DNA from: an uncultured Prochlorococcus sp.
GTDB taxonomy: Bacteria; Cyanobacteriota; Cyanobacteriia; PCC-6307; Cyanobiaceae
Direction: 5' to 3'
Assembly (NCBI GenBank): GCA_902600475.1
Contig: CACKJM010000002.1
Location: forward strand, 1 to 64,000
Length of the DNA: 64,000 bases
The notes under the pieces were generated by a model, which had not been told where the DNA came from, did no database searches, and was given only the letters and a program-made list of their open reading frames with translations. Position 1 is the first letter of the stretch. Every line of letters starts with the position of its first letter. Position numbers and translations under genes: made by a program. Positions 20,730-30,341 of the stretch are shown piece after piece.

Positions 20730-21245
20730 ATGAGATATATTTTTAAAAATGGAAATAGTAATCAAGATCAACAAAAAGAGACAAATAATTCAAAATATAC
20801 TATATGGATGCATTCGATATTAAGAAGATCAAAAGAAATTGGAAATGTAGAGTTGCCAATATGTTCAATAATATTAGATGAGAGGGGAAGATGTATCGGG
20901 AGAGGTGTAAACAGGAGGAATATTAATAAAGATCCACTAGGTCATGCTGAAATAATGGCACTAAGGCAGGCATCTCTGATAAAAAATGATTGGAGATTTA
21001 ATGAATGTACTATTATCACAAATTTAGAACCCTGTACTATGTGTTCTTCTGCTCTTATTCAAGCGCGAATGGGTAAAGTTATTTTTGGGGCATACGATAA
21101 GAAAAGAGGTGGATTGGGAGGCTCTATTGACTTGTCAAAACATGAAAGTGCTCATCACAAAATGGAAATAATTGGAGGAATTCTAGAAGATGAATGTAGT
21201 CAAATATTACAGATTTGGTTCAAAAAGTTGAGGACTCAAAAATAG
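20730..21245 (+). CDS. tadA: tRNA(adenine34) deaminase
   Basis: GHAEIMALRQAS and NLEPCTMCSSALIQARMGKVIFGA zinc motifs. Confidence 0.93.
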   Translation: MRYIFKNGNSNQDQQKETNNSKYTIWMHSILRRSKEIGNVELPICSIILDERGRCIGRGVNRRNINKDPLGHAEIMALRQASLIKNDWRFNECTIITNLEPCTMCSSALIQARMGKVIFGAYDKKRGGLGGSIDLSKHESAHHKMEIIGGILEDECSQILQIWFKKLRTQK

Positions 21246-22404
21246 AAAATTTCTTTAGCTCAGTATCAAAAAGGTTTAATAATCTGTCAACATTCTCCTC
21301 AGATGAATTGAAACCCATTAGCCCTACCCGCCATACCTTACCAGTTAATTCTCCAAGTCCATTTCCTATTTCTATTCCAAAGTTTCTTAAGAGATGATTT
21401 CTAAAACCATCTCCATCAACTGCAGGAGGTATTTTAACTGTGGTTAATGTTGGCAACCTATAATCCTCTGAAACGTGTAATTCCATTCCGAGACTTTCTA
21501 AACCATTCCATAGTTTCCTTGCATTTGTATTATGTCTATCCCAAACTTTTTCTAACCCCTCATTCGCAATTAATCGTAAACCTTCGCGAATAGCAAAATT
21601 CATATTTACGGGAGCTGTATGATGGTAAACACGATCAGAACCCCAATACTTATTTAAAAGAGATAAATCTAAATACCAGTTCGGAACTTTGGTTTTTCTT
21701 ATACTTAATTTTTCTTCAGCTCTCTTATTCATAGTAAAAGGACTTAATCCTGGCGGACAACTTAAACCCTTTTGGCTACAACTATATGCCAGATCAATTT
21801 TCCATTCATCTATTAAAAGTTCTAAAGCACCAAGAGAAGTAACTGCATCAACTAAAAACAAGCAATTATTTTGTCTACATATTTCCCCAATCCCATCGAG
21901 AGGTTGTAAAACACCACTAGATGTCTCCGCGTGGACGATAGCAAATATGGCAGGTTTTTTAGTCTCTATTTCATATTTAATTTCTTCATAAGAAAAAGCC
22001 TCACCCCAGGGTTTTTCCATAACGGCAACTTGAGCTTTATATCTTGTTGCCATATCAACTAGCCTGTCTCCAAAATATCCTTTTTTAGCAATTAGAATTT
22101 TTTCTCCCTCTTCTATAAAATTTGCTATTGAAGCTTCCATTGCGGCACTACCAGTACCACTCATTGGAAGAGTGAGACGATTATTGCACTGCCATGTATA
22201 TCTGAGAAGTTGTTGAACATCAGACATCAATGAAATATATGCTTCATCTAAATGTCCAATTGGATTTAAAGATAGAGCTTTTAATACTTCAGGATGTGCA
22301 TTTGATGGACCAGGCCCTAATAAGAGCCTAGAGGGAACATAAGTCTTTGAGAAATGAGATAAATTCTCTTCATTTAAAGCCGAAATAAGTTTTGCTTCTG
22401 TCAA
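21220..22404 (-). CDS. Class V aminotransferase (serine/alanine-glyoxylate type)
   Basis: LLGPGPSNAHPEVL, GTGSAAMEA, HAETSSGVLQPL, VDAVTSLG, CSQKGLSCPPGLS. Confidence 0.92.
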   Translation of the reverse strand: MTEAKLISALNEENLSHFSKTYVPSRLLLGPGPSNAHPEVLKALSLNPIGHLDEAYISLMSDVQQLLRYTWQCNNRLTLPMSGTGSAAMEASIANFIEEGEKILIAKKGYFGDRLVDMATRYKAQVAVMEKPWGEAFSYEEIKYEIETKKPAIFAIVHAETSSGVLQPLDGIGEICRQNNCLFLVDAVTSLGALELLIDEWKIDLAYSCSQKGLSCPPGLSPFTMNKRAEEKLSIRKTKVPNWYLDLSLLNKYWGSDRVYHHTAPVNMNFAIREGLRLIANEGLEKVWDRHNTNARKLWNGLESLGMELHVSEDYRLPTLTTVKIPPAVDGDGFRNHLLRNFGIEIGNGLGELTGKVWRVGLMGFNSSEENVDRLLNLFDTELKKFSIFESSTF

Positions 22405-22554
22405 AGCATTACATTCAATTAACTTTAAATTAAACTAATATCTACACATAAGCGATATTTTTTTAAAGAAATTAATTCAATTTAAATAATTAAGTAAATA
22501 ATTATTAAAGTTATGACTTGAAACACTGAAAGAACTCATCTAGTGTTGAAAAAA

Positions 22555-22596
22555 GTTACCTTTGATACATAATAAGAATCACCAAGTAATTAATTT
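22555..22596 (+). promoter_or_regulatory. NtcA-like box GTT-N8-TAC (22555-22568) and TAATTT -10 (22591-22596), glnA promoter
   Basis: gttacctttgatac followed by exactly 22 nt then taattt; architecture matches NtcA-activated class II promoters; one base off GTA-N8-TAC. Confidence 0.5.
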
Positions 22597-22618
22597 CATA
22601 GAAGGTATTTCAAAATTT

Positions 22619-24040
22619 ATGTCTAAGTCTCCACAAGATGTATTAAGTCAAATTAAAGACGAAGGGATTGAACTCATCGATTTAAAATTTACAGACATCC
22701 ATGGCAAATGGCAGCATTTAACTCTCACATCAGACATGATAGAAGAGGATTCATTTACCGAAGGTCTAGCATTTGATGGTTCATCAATAAGAGGTTGGAA
22801 GGCAATTAATGCATCCGATATGTCAATGGTTCCCGATGCAAGTACGGCATGGATAGATCCTTTTTATAAACATAAAACTCTAAGTATGATTTGCTCAATC
22901 CAAGAGCCTAGGAGTGGTGAGCCTTATGATAGATGCCCAAGATCATTAGCTCAAAAGGCTTTAAAGTATTTAGAATCTACGGGGATAGCTGATACCGCAT
23001 TTTTTGGACCAGAACCAGAATTCTTCTTGTTTGATGACGTTAGATATGACTCAAAAGAAGGATCCTGCTTTTATAGCGTAGATACTATTGAAGCACCATG
23101 GAACACAGGAAGAATTGAAGAGGGTGGAAACTTAGGATACAAAATTCAATATAAAGAAGGTTATTTCCCAGTTTCTCCAAATGATACTGCGCAAGATATC
23201 AGATCTGAAATGCTTCTTTTGATGGGTGAACTAGGTATCCCCACAGAAAAGCATCACCATGAAGTTGCTGGTGCCGGTCAACACGAACTTGGAATGAAAT
23301 TCGATTCGTTAATAAATTCTGCTGATAACGTTATGACTTATAAATACGTTGTTAGGAATGTTGCAAAAAAATATGGGAAAACTGCAACCTTTATGCCAAA
23401 GCCTGTTTTTAACGATAATGGAACTGGAATGCATGTCCACCAAAGTTTATGGAAGAGTGGGCAGCCACTATTTTTTGGTGAAGGAGCATATGCAAATTTA
23501 TCTCAAACAGCAAGATGGTACATCGGAGGCATACTTAAACATGCACCTTCATTCCTAGCATTTACAAACCCCACTACTAATAGTTATAAACGATTGGTTC
23601 CAGGATTCGAAGCTCCTGTAAATCTGGTCTATTCTGAGGGCAATAGATCAGCTGCAGTAAGAATACCTTTAACAGGTCCAAGCCCTAAAGCTAAAAGATT
23701 AGAATTCAGATCAGGTGACGCACTTGCAAATCCTTACTTAGCTTTCTCTGTAATGATGCTTGCTGGTATTGATGGAATCAAAAATCAAATTGATCCTGGT
23801 GATGGTGTGGATGTAGATTTATTTGAACTTCCGGCTGATGAACTTGCAAAAATTGATACAGTGCCTTCATCTCTAAATGATTCACTTAACGCGTTAAAAG
23901 CAGATAAGGATTATTTATTAGCTGGTGGAGTATTTACTGAAGATTTTATTGATAACTTTATCGATATAAAATATGAAGAGGTACAACAACTAAGACAAAG
24001 GCCTCATCCACATGAATTCTTCATGTATTACGACGCATAA
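22619..24040 (+). CDS. glnA: Glutamine synthetase type I
   Basis: [33 protein letters not shown]; start moved inward from listed 22562 because the extra N-terminus overlaps the promoter. Confidence 0.96.
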   Translation: MSKSPQDVLSQIKDEGIELIDLKFTDIHGKWQHLTLTSDMIEEDSFTEGLAFDGSSIRGWKAINASDMSMVPDASTAWIDPFYKHKTLSMICSIQEPRSGEPYDRCPRSLAQKALKYLESTGIADTAFFGPEPEFFLFDDVRYDSKEGSCFYSVDTIEAPWNTGRIEEGGNLGYKIQYKEGYFPVSPNDTAQDIRSEMLLLMGELGIPTEKHHHEVAGAGQHELGMKFDSLINSADNVMTYKYVVRNVAKKYGKTATFMPKPVFNDNGTGMHVHQSLWKSGQPLFFGEGAYANLSQTARWYIGGILKHAPSFLAFTNPTTNSYKRLVPGFEAPVNLVYSEGNRSAAVRIPLTGPSPKAKRLEFRSGDALANPYLAFSVMMLAGIDGIKNQIDPGDGVDVDLFELPADELAKIDTVPSSLNDSLNALKADKDYLLAGGVFTEDFIDNFIDIKYEEVQQLRQRPHPHEFFMYYDA

Positions 24041-24066
24041 TCAAAAAAAAAACATTAGTTTAAATT

Positions 24067-24114
24067 ATCAATTTGAGAAATATCACAAAATATTCTCAAA
24101 TTGATTTTTTTTTT
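24067..24114 (+). terminator. Rho-independent terminator downstream of glnA
   Basis: ATCAATTTGAGAAATAT-cacaaa-ATATTCTCAAATTGAT followed by T10. Confidence 0.9.
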
Positions 24115-24142
24115 GTTGGAATATATATATATAAATTGAAAA

Positions 24143-25198
24143 ATGGCTAGGGATTCTATTTCAAAAATTGCATATAAAACGCTACAACAAAGTAAAAGCA
24201 TTGCAGGTTTCGCTCACAAGCAGATCAGTTCAAGATTAATGAATTTTATTCTTCCCGATTCGAAGCTTGAAAATTTTGATATAGATAATGATCTTCTAAT
24301 GCAAATCCAAAATTCAATGGATATCTTAAGAGATGAAGATTGGAATGATGCAGAAAAAAATATATATCCAAAAAAATTATTGTTTGACGAGCCATGGCTT
24401 AGATATCTAACTCAATATCCTAAAATTTGGCTAGATATGCCTAATACATGGGATAGACGCAGAAAACAAAACTTTGATGATCTTCCAAAATCAATTGATA
24501 AAGATAATTATCCTCAATATTACTTGAGGAATTTTCATCATCAAACAGATGGTTATTTATCAGATTTTTCAGCTAGCATTTATGACCTACAAGTAGAGAT
24601 ACTTTTTAATGGAAGTGCTGACTCAATGAGGAGAAGAATAATTAAGCCAATAAAAGAAGGACTTGAAATTTTTAGCGATAGAAAAAAAAGTTCCATAAAA
24701 ATACTTGATGTTGCTACAGGATCAGGAAGAACATTAAAACAATTAAGAGCCTCATTTCCTAAAGAAAAAATTATAGGAATTGATTTATCTGATTCATACT
24801 TAAAAGAGGCAAGTAGATATATTTCAGATTTAGATGGAGATTTAATTCAGTTAATAAAAGGTAATGCTGAAGAATTACCTTTTGAAAATGAAAGTATTCA
24901 ATGTATTTCTTGTGTTTACTTATTTCATGAACTACCTAGAACAATAAGAGCTAAAGTATTAAATGAATTTTTTAGAGTTCTTGAACCTGGGGGGATATTA
25001 GTTTTAGCTGATTCAATTCAAATAAGTGATTCACCTGACTTTACTTCCGTAATGGAAAACTTCTATAAATCTTTTCATGAGCCTTTTTATTCTGATTACA
25101 TAAAAGAGGATATAGATTCTAAAATAGAGGAAGTCGGGTTTAAAGATGTAAAATCAAATTCCTTTTTTATGACCAAAGTATGGTCTGCTGTAAAGTAA
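24143..25198 (+). CDS. SAM-dependent methyltransferase
   Basis: ILDVATGSGRTLKQL, GIDLSDSYL, PGGILVLADS. Confidence 0.88.
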   Translation: MARDSISKIAYKTLQQSKSIAGFAHKQISSRLMNFILPDSKLENFDIDNDLLMQIQNSMDILRDEDWNDAEKNIYPKKLLFDEPWLRYLTQYPKIWLDMPNTWDRRRKQNFDDLPKSIDKDNYPQYYLRNFHHQTDGYLSDFSASIYDLQVEILFNGSADSMRRRIIKPIKEGLEIFSDRKKSSIKILDVATGSGRTLKQLRASFPKEKIIGIDLSDSYLKEASRYISDLDGDLIQLIKGNAEELPFENESIQCISCVYLFHELPRTIRAKVLNEFFRVLEPGGILVLADSIQISDSPDFTSVMENFYKSFHEPFYSDYIKEDIDSKIEEVGFKDVKSNSFFMTKVWSAVK

Positions 25199-25210
25199 AT
25201 AAAAACTTCT

Positions 25211-25474
25211 ATGACCTATTGGGATAAAGATACTATTCAGCTTGTTCAAAGTCTTAATGATAAATTAAAAATTGATCATTCTAAATGGCATAAAGATAAA
25301 GGAAATAAATATAAACGATCTGCAGAATTAATTTCGGCGGGATTATGCCATTTAATTATTTCTTGTAATGAAAAGGAGACCATTGAGTATATAGAAGAAA
25401 GTATTAAATGGTTAAAAGAAATTAACGTAGATCAACCTTGCCCTAGTAAAAATCATCTTTTTAAAGCCAACTGA
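25211..25474 (+). CDS. Conserved hypothetical protein, 87 aa
   Basis: Coding frame tightly following upstream gene. Confidence 0.7.
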   Translation: MTYWDKDTIQLVQSLNDKLKIDHSKWHKDKGNKYKRSAELISAGLCHLIISCNEKETIEYIEESIKWLKEINVDQPCPSKNHLFKAN

Positions 25475-25887
25475 AGCCTATTACCTTTACTACTCCATCT
25501 AATATCATCAAAACATTCATTAATAATATATAGGCCACGGCCATTTACACTACTTATTTTTTTTGGTAATTTGTAGTTTCTTTTTTTTATTTCTAAACCA
25601 TTACCTTGATCTTGAATTTGCCAAACACACCAATTAGGAGTAATTATTCTCCTTACTCTAATATTTTTTTTAGGATCTAATTTATTTCCATGTTTTACTG
25701 CATTAACTAGAGCTTCATGTAAACCAAGTTTTATAAGATAACATGATTGAGACTTTTCAATAGGTTCTAATAATTGATCGACAAATTCATTTAACTGTAA
25801 TGATGATTCGAATTCGTAGTTTGACCAGTTAATCTTTGGTCTTTTAAAAAATTTTTTTAAAATATTTTTGCCCCGAAATAAGGACAT
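25453..25887 (-). CDS. RsbW-like anti-sigma/serine kinase (HATPase_c)
   Basis: HEALVNAVKHGNKLDPKK (N box), VWQIQDQGNGLEI (G1), NGRGLYIINECFD (G2). Confidence 0.88.
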   Translation of the reverse strand: MSLFRGKNILKKFFKRPKINWSNYEFESSLQLNEFVDQLLEPIEKSQSCYLIKLGLHEALVNAVKHGNKLDPKKNIRVRRIITPNWCVWQIQDQGNGLEIKKRNYKLPKKISSVNGRGLYIINECFDDIRWSSKGNRLQLALKR

Positions 25888-25934
25888 AATAATATTTTGA
25901 TACTATCTTAATTTTAACTTATTAAATACCTCAT

Positions 25935-26654
25935 TTAAAGAATATTATTATGCCTCTCTGCAATAGCAGGATGACGTAGGATGGAGTCCATAAGTCTCAC
26001 TCCTCTCAGTTGATTTATTAAAGGCATATGTCCATCAGGAGCATCCAATGACCAGCAAAAAGATCCAGGATATCTAGTCCATAAGCCCTCTTTTTTCCAA
26101 CCTATTTTCGGCCACATTAATTCATATTTTTTCCCTACAGATTTTAATATCTTTGCCTGAATTGAGAATCCAAATCTACCAGTTGAATAAATAGTCCATA
26201 ATCTATCTATTGTTTCTAGATCTTTACCTGACATATTATTAACTTCACTGTAAAAAACATATCCACGTTTTTCAGCTAATTTACCAGCTAATTTTCGTAA
26301 ATAAGAACTTGTTAATCTATCTGCCTCTTCAAATTTTTGCTCAACCAACATTAATTGCAAATTTTCATAATTAATATCAATATCTGAATATGTTTTAAAC
26401 CAATTATTGAATTTAGAGTTTTCAAAGAATTCAGGCTTAAATTTTTTTAAAACTTGCAATATCCAACCAGCAGCCCAGTCATCTCCATCACTATCAAAGA
26501 TATCAAACATTGAAGGGCCAAGATTAAAAATATTCTCGACTTCAGATTCTATTTGAGTTAATAAATTTATTCTTTTTCTTTGATTGGAATCTACAAATTT
26601 TTTTATCAGTTCTAATGTAGCATTATTATAGTTATCTTTTTCTTTGTTATTCAT
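25935..26654 (-). CDS. GUN4-like tetrapyrrole-binding domain protein
   Basis: LVEQKFEEADRLTS...DLETIDRLWTIYSTGRFGFSIQAKI...PGSFCWSLDAPDGHMP. Confidence 0.85.
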   Translation of the reverse strand: MNNKEKDNYNNATLELIKKFVDSNQRKRINLLTQIESEVENIFNLGPSMFDIFDSDGDDWAAGWILQVLKKFKPEFFENSKFNNWFKTYSDIDINYENLQLMLVEQKFEEADRLTSSYLRKLAGKLAEKRGYVFYSEVNNMSGKDLETIDRLWTIYSTGRFGFSIQAKILKSVGKKYELMWPKIGWKKEGLWTRYPGSFCWSLDAPDGHMPLINQLRGVRLMDSILRHPAIAERHNNIL

Positions 26655-26689
26655 TTTAAAAAATCAATCTATAAAAATAAAAACTATCC

Positions 26690-27730
26690 ATGTATTTCAA
26701 AAGAAAAGAACTAAAGAAATTTAGAAGTTTTAAAGGACCACTTATAGATGTTAGAAGCCCGAGTGAATATTATAAAGGACACCTGCCTAATTCTATTAAC
26801 ATTCCACTATTTGATAATGATGAGAGATCTATAATTGGCACGATTTATAAAAAAGAAGGAAGAAAAAAAGCAGTCATAGAGGGATTAAAATTTTTTGAAA
26901 AAAAAATGGAATTACTTCTTGATAATTTATTCATGAGTATTGATTCTTATAAAACTATACCTAATAAAAATAATGAATTTGTTATCAGAATATATTGCTC
27001 TAGAGGAGGAATGCGTTCACAAAGCATTGCTTGGCTACTAGAAAAATATAAATTAAATCCAATAACACTTAAGGGAGGATACAAAAAATATAGAAGATGG
27101 GTATTAGATAGTTTCTCAAATAAGTTGAATTTAGTAGTTATTGGCGGAAAAACAGGAACAGGGAAGACAAGAATATTATCATTACTAGAGAAATATAAAT
27201 ATCAAACTATTGATCTTGAAGGATTTGCTTGTCATAGAGGAAGTACATTTGGAGGTTTAGGAATGAAAGAACAACCTTCAAATGAACAATTTGAAAATAC
27301 AATTGCAGAAAAATTAAATTCTTTTCAATGTTCTAATAATATTTTTGTAGAAGCTGAAAGTGCAAATATAGGTAAATGCAAAATTCCTCATGAATTCTTC
27401 AATCAGATGAAACACTCTAGGAGAATTGAAATTTTAAGAAGCGAATCTAACAGGTTAGATGAGTTGATAGAAACTTATAGTGTTTTTAAGAAAGAGGAAC
27501 TCCAAGAATCTGTATTAAGGATAAAAAAAAGATTAGGGCCACAAAGAACAAAAACAGCTCTGGAATCAATTAATAATGAGAAATGGGACTTAGTTTGTAG
27601 ATCAGTTCTAGATTATTACGATAAGTGTTATGAATTTGAAAAAGTTGGCAAAACAAATATAAAGTCATTAGATTTAACCGACAAAAAATATGATAAGAAG
27701 ATTCTAGAGTTAATAAATAATGTTTTATAA
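26690..27730 (+). CDS. selU: tRNA 2-selenouridine synthase
   Basis: Rhodanese domain IDVRSPSEYYKGHLPNSINIPLF, YCSRGGMRSQS; P-loop GGKTGTGKT; HRGSTFGG. Confidence 0.92.
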   Translation: MYFKRKELKKFRSFKGPLIDVRSPSEYYKGHLPNSINIPLFDNDERSIIGTIYKKEGRKKAVIEGLKFFEKKMELLLDNLFMSIDSYKTIPNKNNEFVIRIYCSRGGMRSQSIAWLLEKYKLNPITLKGGYKKYRRWVLDSFSNKLNLVVIGGKTGTGKTRILSLLEKYKYQTIDLEGFACHRGSTFGGLGMKEQPSNEQFENTIAEKLNSFQCSNNIFVEAESANIGKCKIPHEFFNQMKHSRRIEILRSESNRLDELIETYSVFKKEELQESVLRIKKRLGPQRTKTALESINNEKWDLVCRSVLDYYDKCYEFEKVGKTNIKSLDLTDKKYDKKILELINNVL

Positions 27731-27789
27731 AATAATTAAAACGATTGTGAAAAATATTTCCTAAAATAAAAAATTATTAACTGAAAATT

Positions 27790-28143
27790 ATGACAGCAAA
27801 TAAAACTGCAAAAATACAATTTTATGAAGGAACTGATGAACCAGTAGTGCCTGAAATAAGACTGACTAGGAGTAAGGATGGTACTACCGGCCAAGCACTA
27901 TTTTTGTTCGAAAAACCTCAAGCATTATCTTCAATTACAGACGGTGAAATCACAGGTATGCGTATGATTGATTCAGAAGGTGAAATACTAACTAGGGAAG
28001 TTAAAGTAAAGTTTGTTGATGGAGAACCAATATTTTTAGAAGCAGTTTATATTTGGAAGAACACACCAGACTTTGATAGATTTATGAGATTTGCAAATAG
28101 TTATGCCAAATCAAATGGATTAGGATATTCTGAAAAGAAGTAG
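27790..28143 (+). CDS. psb28: Photosystem II assembly factor Psb28
   Basis: [35 protein letters not shown]. Confidence 0.95.
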   Translation: MTANKTAKIQFYEGTDEPVVPEIRLTRSKDGTTGQALFLFEKPQALSSITDGEITGMRMIDSEGEILTREVKVKFVDGEPIFLEAVYIWKNTPDFDRFMRFANSYAKSNGLGYSEKK

Positions 28144-28156
28144 AAAATTTTGAAAA

Positions 28157-29200
28157 TTGAGAAGTTCATCATATTTCAAGTTAGTAGTAATTTTAATCAC
28201 TTCGTTAATACTTTGGACTTTAAGAGATTTTCTCCTTTTAATAATTTGTTCTTTGGTAATTTCAAACATTGTATGTAATTTATGTAACCAAATACAAAAC
28301 GGCTTGAAAATCCCCCGATCGCTTTCTTTGTTTCTTGTCTTAACTGTTATATCAGTAATAGTATTTACTATTTTTATTCTTGTATTGCCTCCTTTTATAA
28401 AAGAATTCAATGAAATACTAGTTGATATTCCAAATGGCTTATCAAAAATAAATATTTTGATTAATACAAATTTGGACAAATTTAATAGCCTTTTTTATGG
28501 CGAACAATCAGATAATGTTATAGACATATTCAGTCTTATAAATAATGTAGTTACCATTCCAGAAGCTTCAACTATTGCAAAAGCTATTCAAGAAAGCTTT
28601 AGGAATTTAATAAATATAGCGGGAAATCTGGGTTCAGGTCTTTTGAAATTAATATTTGTATTAGCAGTGAGTTTGATGATTTCTATTGAACCTAAACAAT
28701 ATAAAGAAAATATACTTCTATTAATTCCAAAAAATTATCGCAACAAATTTAGAAATATACTGGAAAAATGTAATATTGCATTAGCAAATTGGACTTTTTC
28801 TATGGTTATAAGCTCATTATCAGTGGGTCTATTATCATTAATAGTTTTGTCTATATTAGATGTAAAATACATTGTCTCAAATGCTTTAATAGCAATGGTT
28901 CTTAATATAATTCCTAATATAGGTCCAGTGATTAGTGGTATATTTCCAATCTCAATTGCACTGCTTGATAATTTTTGGAAGCCACTGGCCGTTTTAGGAG
29001 CATATGTAATAATTCAAAATATTGAAAGTTATATAATAATGCCATCAATAATGAAGAAAAAAACAAACTTACTTCCTGGTTTGACATTAATATCACAATT
29101 TGGATTTACATTCATTTTTGGTCCTTTAGGCTTGGTACTTTCTCTTCCATTAGCCGTAGTAATTCAGGTTTTAATCAAAGAATCCTTTAAAGATATTTGA
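28157..29200 (+). CDS. AI-2E/PerM family membrane protein
   Basis: Multi-TM; LNIIPNIGPVISGIFPI and QNIESYIIMPSIMKKKTNLLPG motifs. Confidence 0.88.
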   Translation: MRSSSYFKLVVILITSLILWTLRDFLLLIICSLVISNIVCNLCNQIQNGLKIPRSLSLFLVLTVISVIVFTIFILVLPPFIKEFNEILVDIPNGLSKINILINTNLDKFNSLFYGEQSDNVIDIFSLINNVVTIPEASTIAKAIQESFRNLINIAGNLGSGLLKLIFVLAVSLMISIEPKQYKENILLLIPKNYRNKFRNILEKCNIALANWTFSMVISSLSVGLLSLIVLSILDVKYIVSNALIAMVLNIIPNIGPVISGIFPISIALLDNFWKPLAVLGAYVIIQNIESYIIMPSIMKKKTNLLPGLTLISQFGFTFIFGPLGLVLSLPLAVVIQVLIKESFKDI

Positions 29201-29203
29201 AAA

Positions 29204-29386
29204 CTACTTAATTAATTTTTTATATAAATATGGGTAAGAAAAAAGTATAAAGACAGCTAAGGGATGTTTACCAATAGCAAAATATAGTGAACTAAAAGTA
29301 AAATGATCAAATATTATTCTTAGCTCAGTAGAAAGATCTATTAAAACTAAAGAATATAAAATTATCAAATAATAATTCAATTTCAT
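29204..29386 (-). CDS. Small hydrophobic protein, 60 aa
   Basis: MKLNYYLIILYSLVLIDLSTELRIIFDHFTFSSLYFAIGKHPLAVFILFSYPYLYKKLIK; co-oriented with and upstream/downstream adjacent to secF. Confidence 0.5.
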   Translation of the reverse strand: MKLNYYLIILYSLVLIDLSTELRIIFDHFTFSSLYFAIGKHPLAVFILFSYPYLYKKLIK

Positions 29387-29404
29387 AAAATTAGAAGCTT
29401 AAGG

Positions 29405-30319
29405 TCAGTCTTTAAGCAACAAAGATGGAGCCAATAAAATACTTGAATAACTTCCAACTATAATTCCTAATGATAAGGCAAAGGAAAACCAAAATAGAGA
29501 ATAAGAGCCAAACAAAATTATGCATAATAAAGGAATAAGGGTTGTAATACTTGTAAAGGTTGTTCGCCTAAATGATTCGTTTACTGATAATTGAATAGTT
29601 TCGTTATAGCCTTCTTTTTTTATTTTTAAATTCTCTCGAATTCTATCAAAAATAACAACAGTATCATTAACAGAATAACCAGCAATAGTTAACAAGGACA
29701 CGGCAAATAGACTATTTACCTCTACAGATAATATAATTCCTAACCAAGAGAATATACCGAAAACAATTAATAAATCATGGAATAAAGCTAATAATGCAAA
29801 TAATGCATATTTTTTATCAAATCTAATGGTTATATATAAAGAAATTGCAAATAAAGAAACCAACAATGAAGTAAAACAATTAGTAAGTAATCTTTTCCCT
29901 AGTTTTGGACCTATTAATCTTGAATCCTTACTATCATAATTCAAAGGTCCAATAATATTATCTAGATTATTAATAAGATTATTTGATTCTTCGATACTTA
30001 AATAAGGTGTTCTAATTGAAATTAATTTATTATTATTTTGGAATTGTAATTTAATATTATTTAAAACATTATTATTCTTAGAGGTCTTTCTTAATTTCTC
30101 CAAAACTGAATCAGGGGAAAAATTAGAACATTCCGCCTCGCATACTCTTTCTATCCTTAGTTCATTTCCCCCAACAAAATCCATCCCTAAATTTATAGGC
30201 TTCTTATAAGAAGTATTAAAACTAGAATATAAAATTCCTAGAAGACTCAACAAAATAAGAACAGTTGAAAAACCAATTATCTTTTTTTTATTTTTTATTA
30301 GTTCAAGATTGTATTTCAT
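29405..30319 (-). CDS. secF: Protein translocase subunit SecF
   Basis: GMDFVGGNELRIE, GYSVNDTVVIFDRIREN. Confidence 0.95.
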   Translation of the reverse strand: MKYNLELIKNKKKIIGFSTVLILLSLLGILYSSFNTSYKKPINLGMDFVGGNELRIERVCEAECSNFSPDSVLEKLRKTSKNNNVLNNIKLQFQNNNKLISIRTPYLSIEESNNLINNLDNIIGPLNYDSKDSRLIGPKLGKRLLTNCFTSLLVSLFAISLYITIRFDKKYALFALLALFHDLLIVFGIFSWLGIILSVEVNSLFAVSLLTIAGYSVNDTVVIFDRIRENLKIKKEGYNETIQLSVNESFRRTTFTSITTLIPLLCIILFGSYSLFWFSFALSLGIIVGSYSSILLAPSLLLKD

Positions 30320-30341
30320 GGGAAATTAGAAATGGAAAAAT

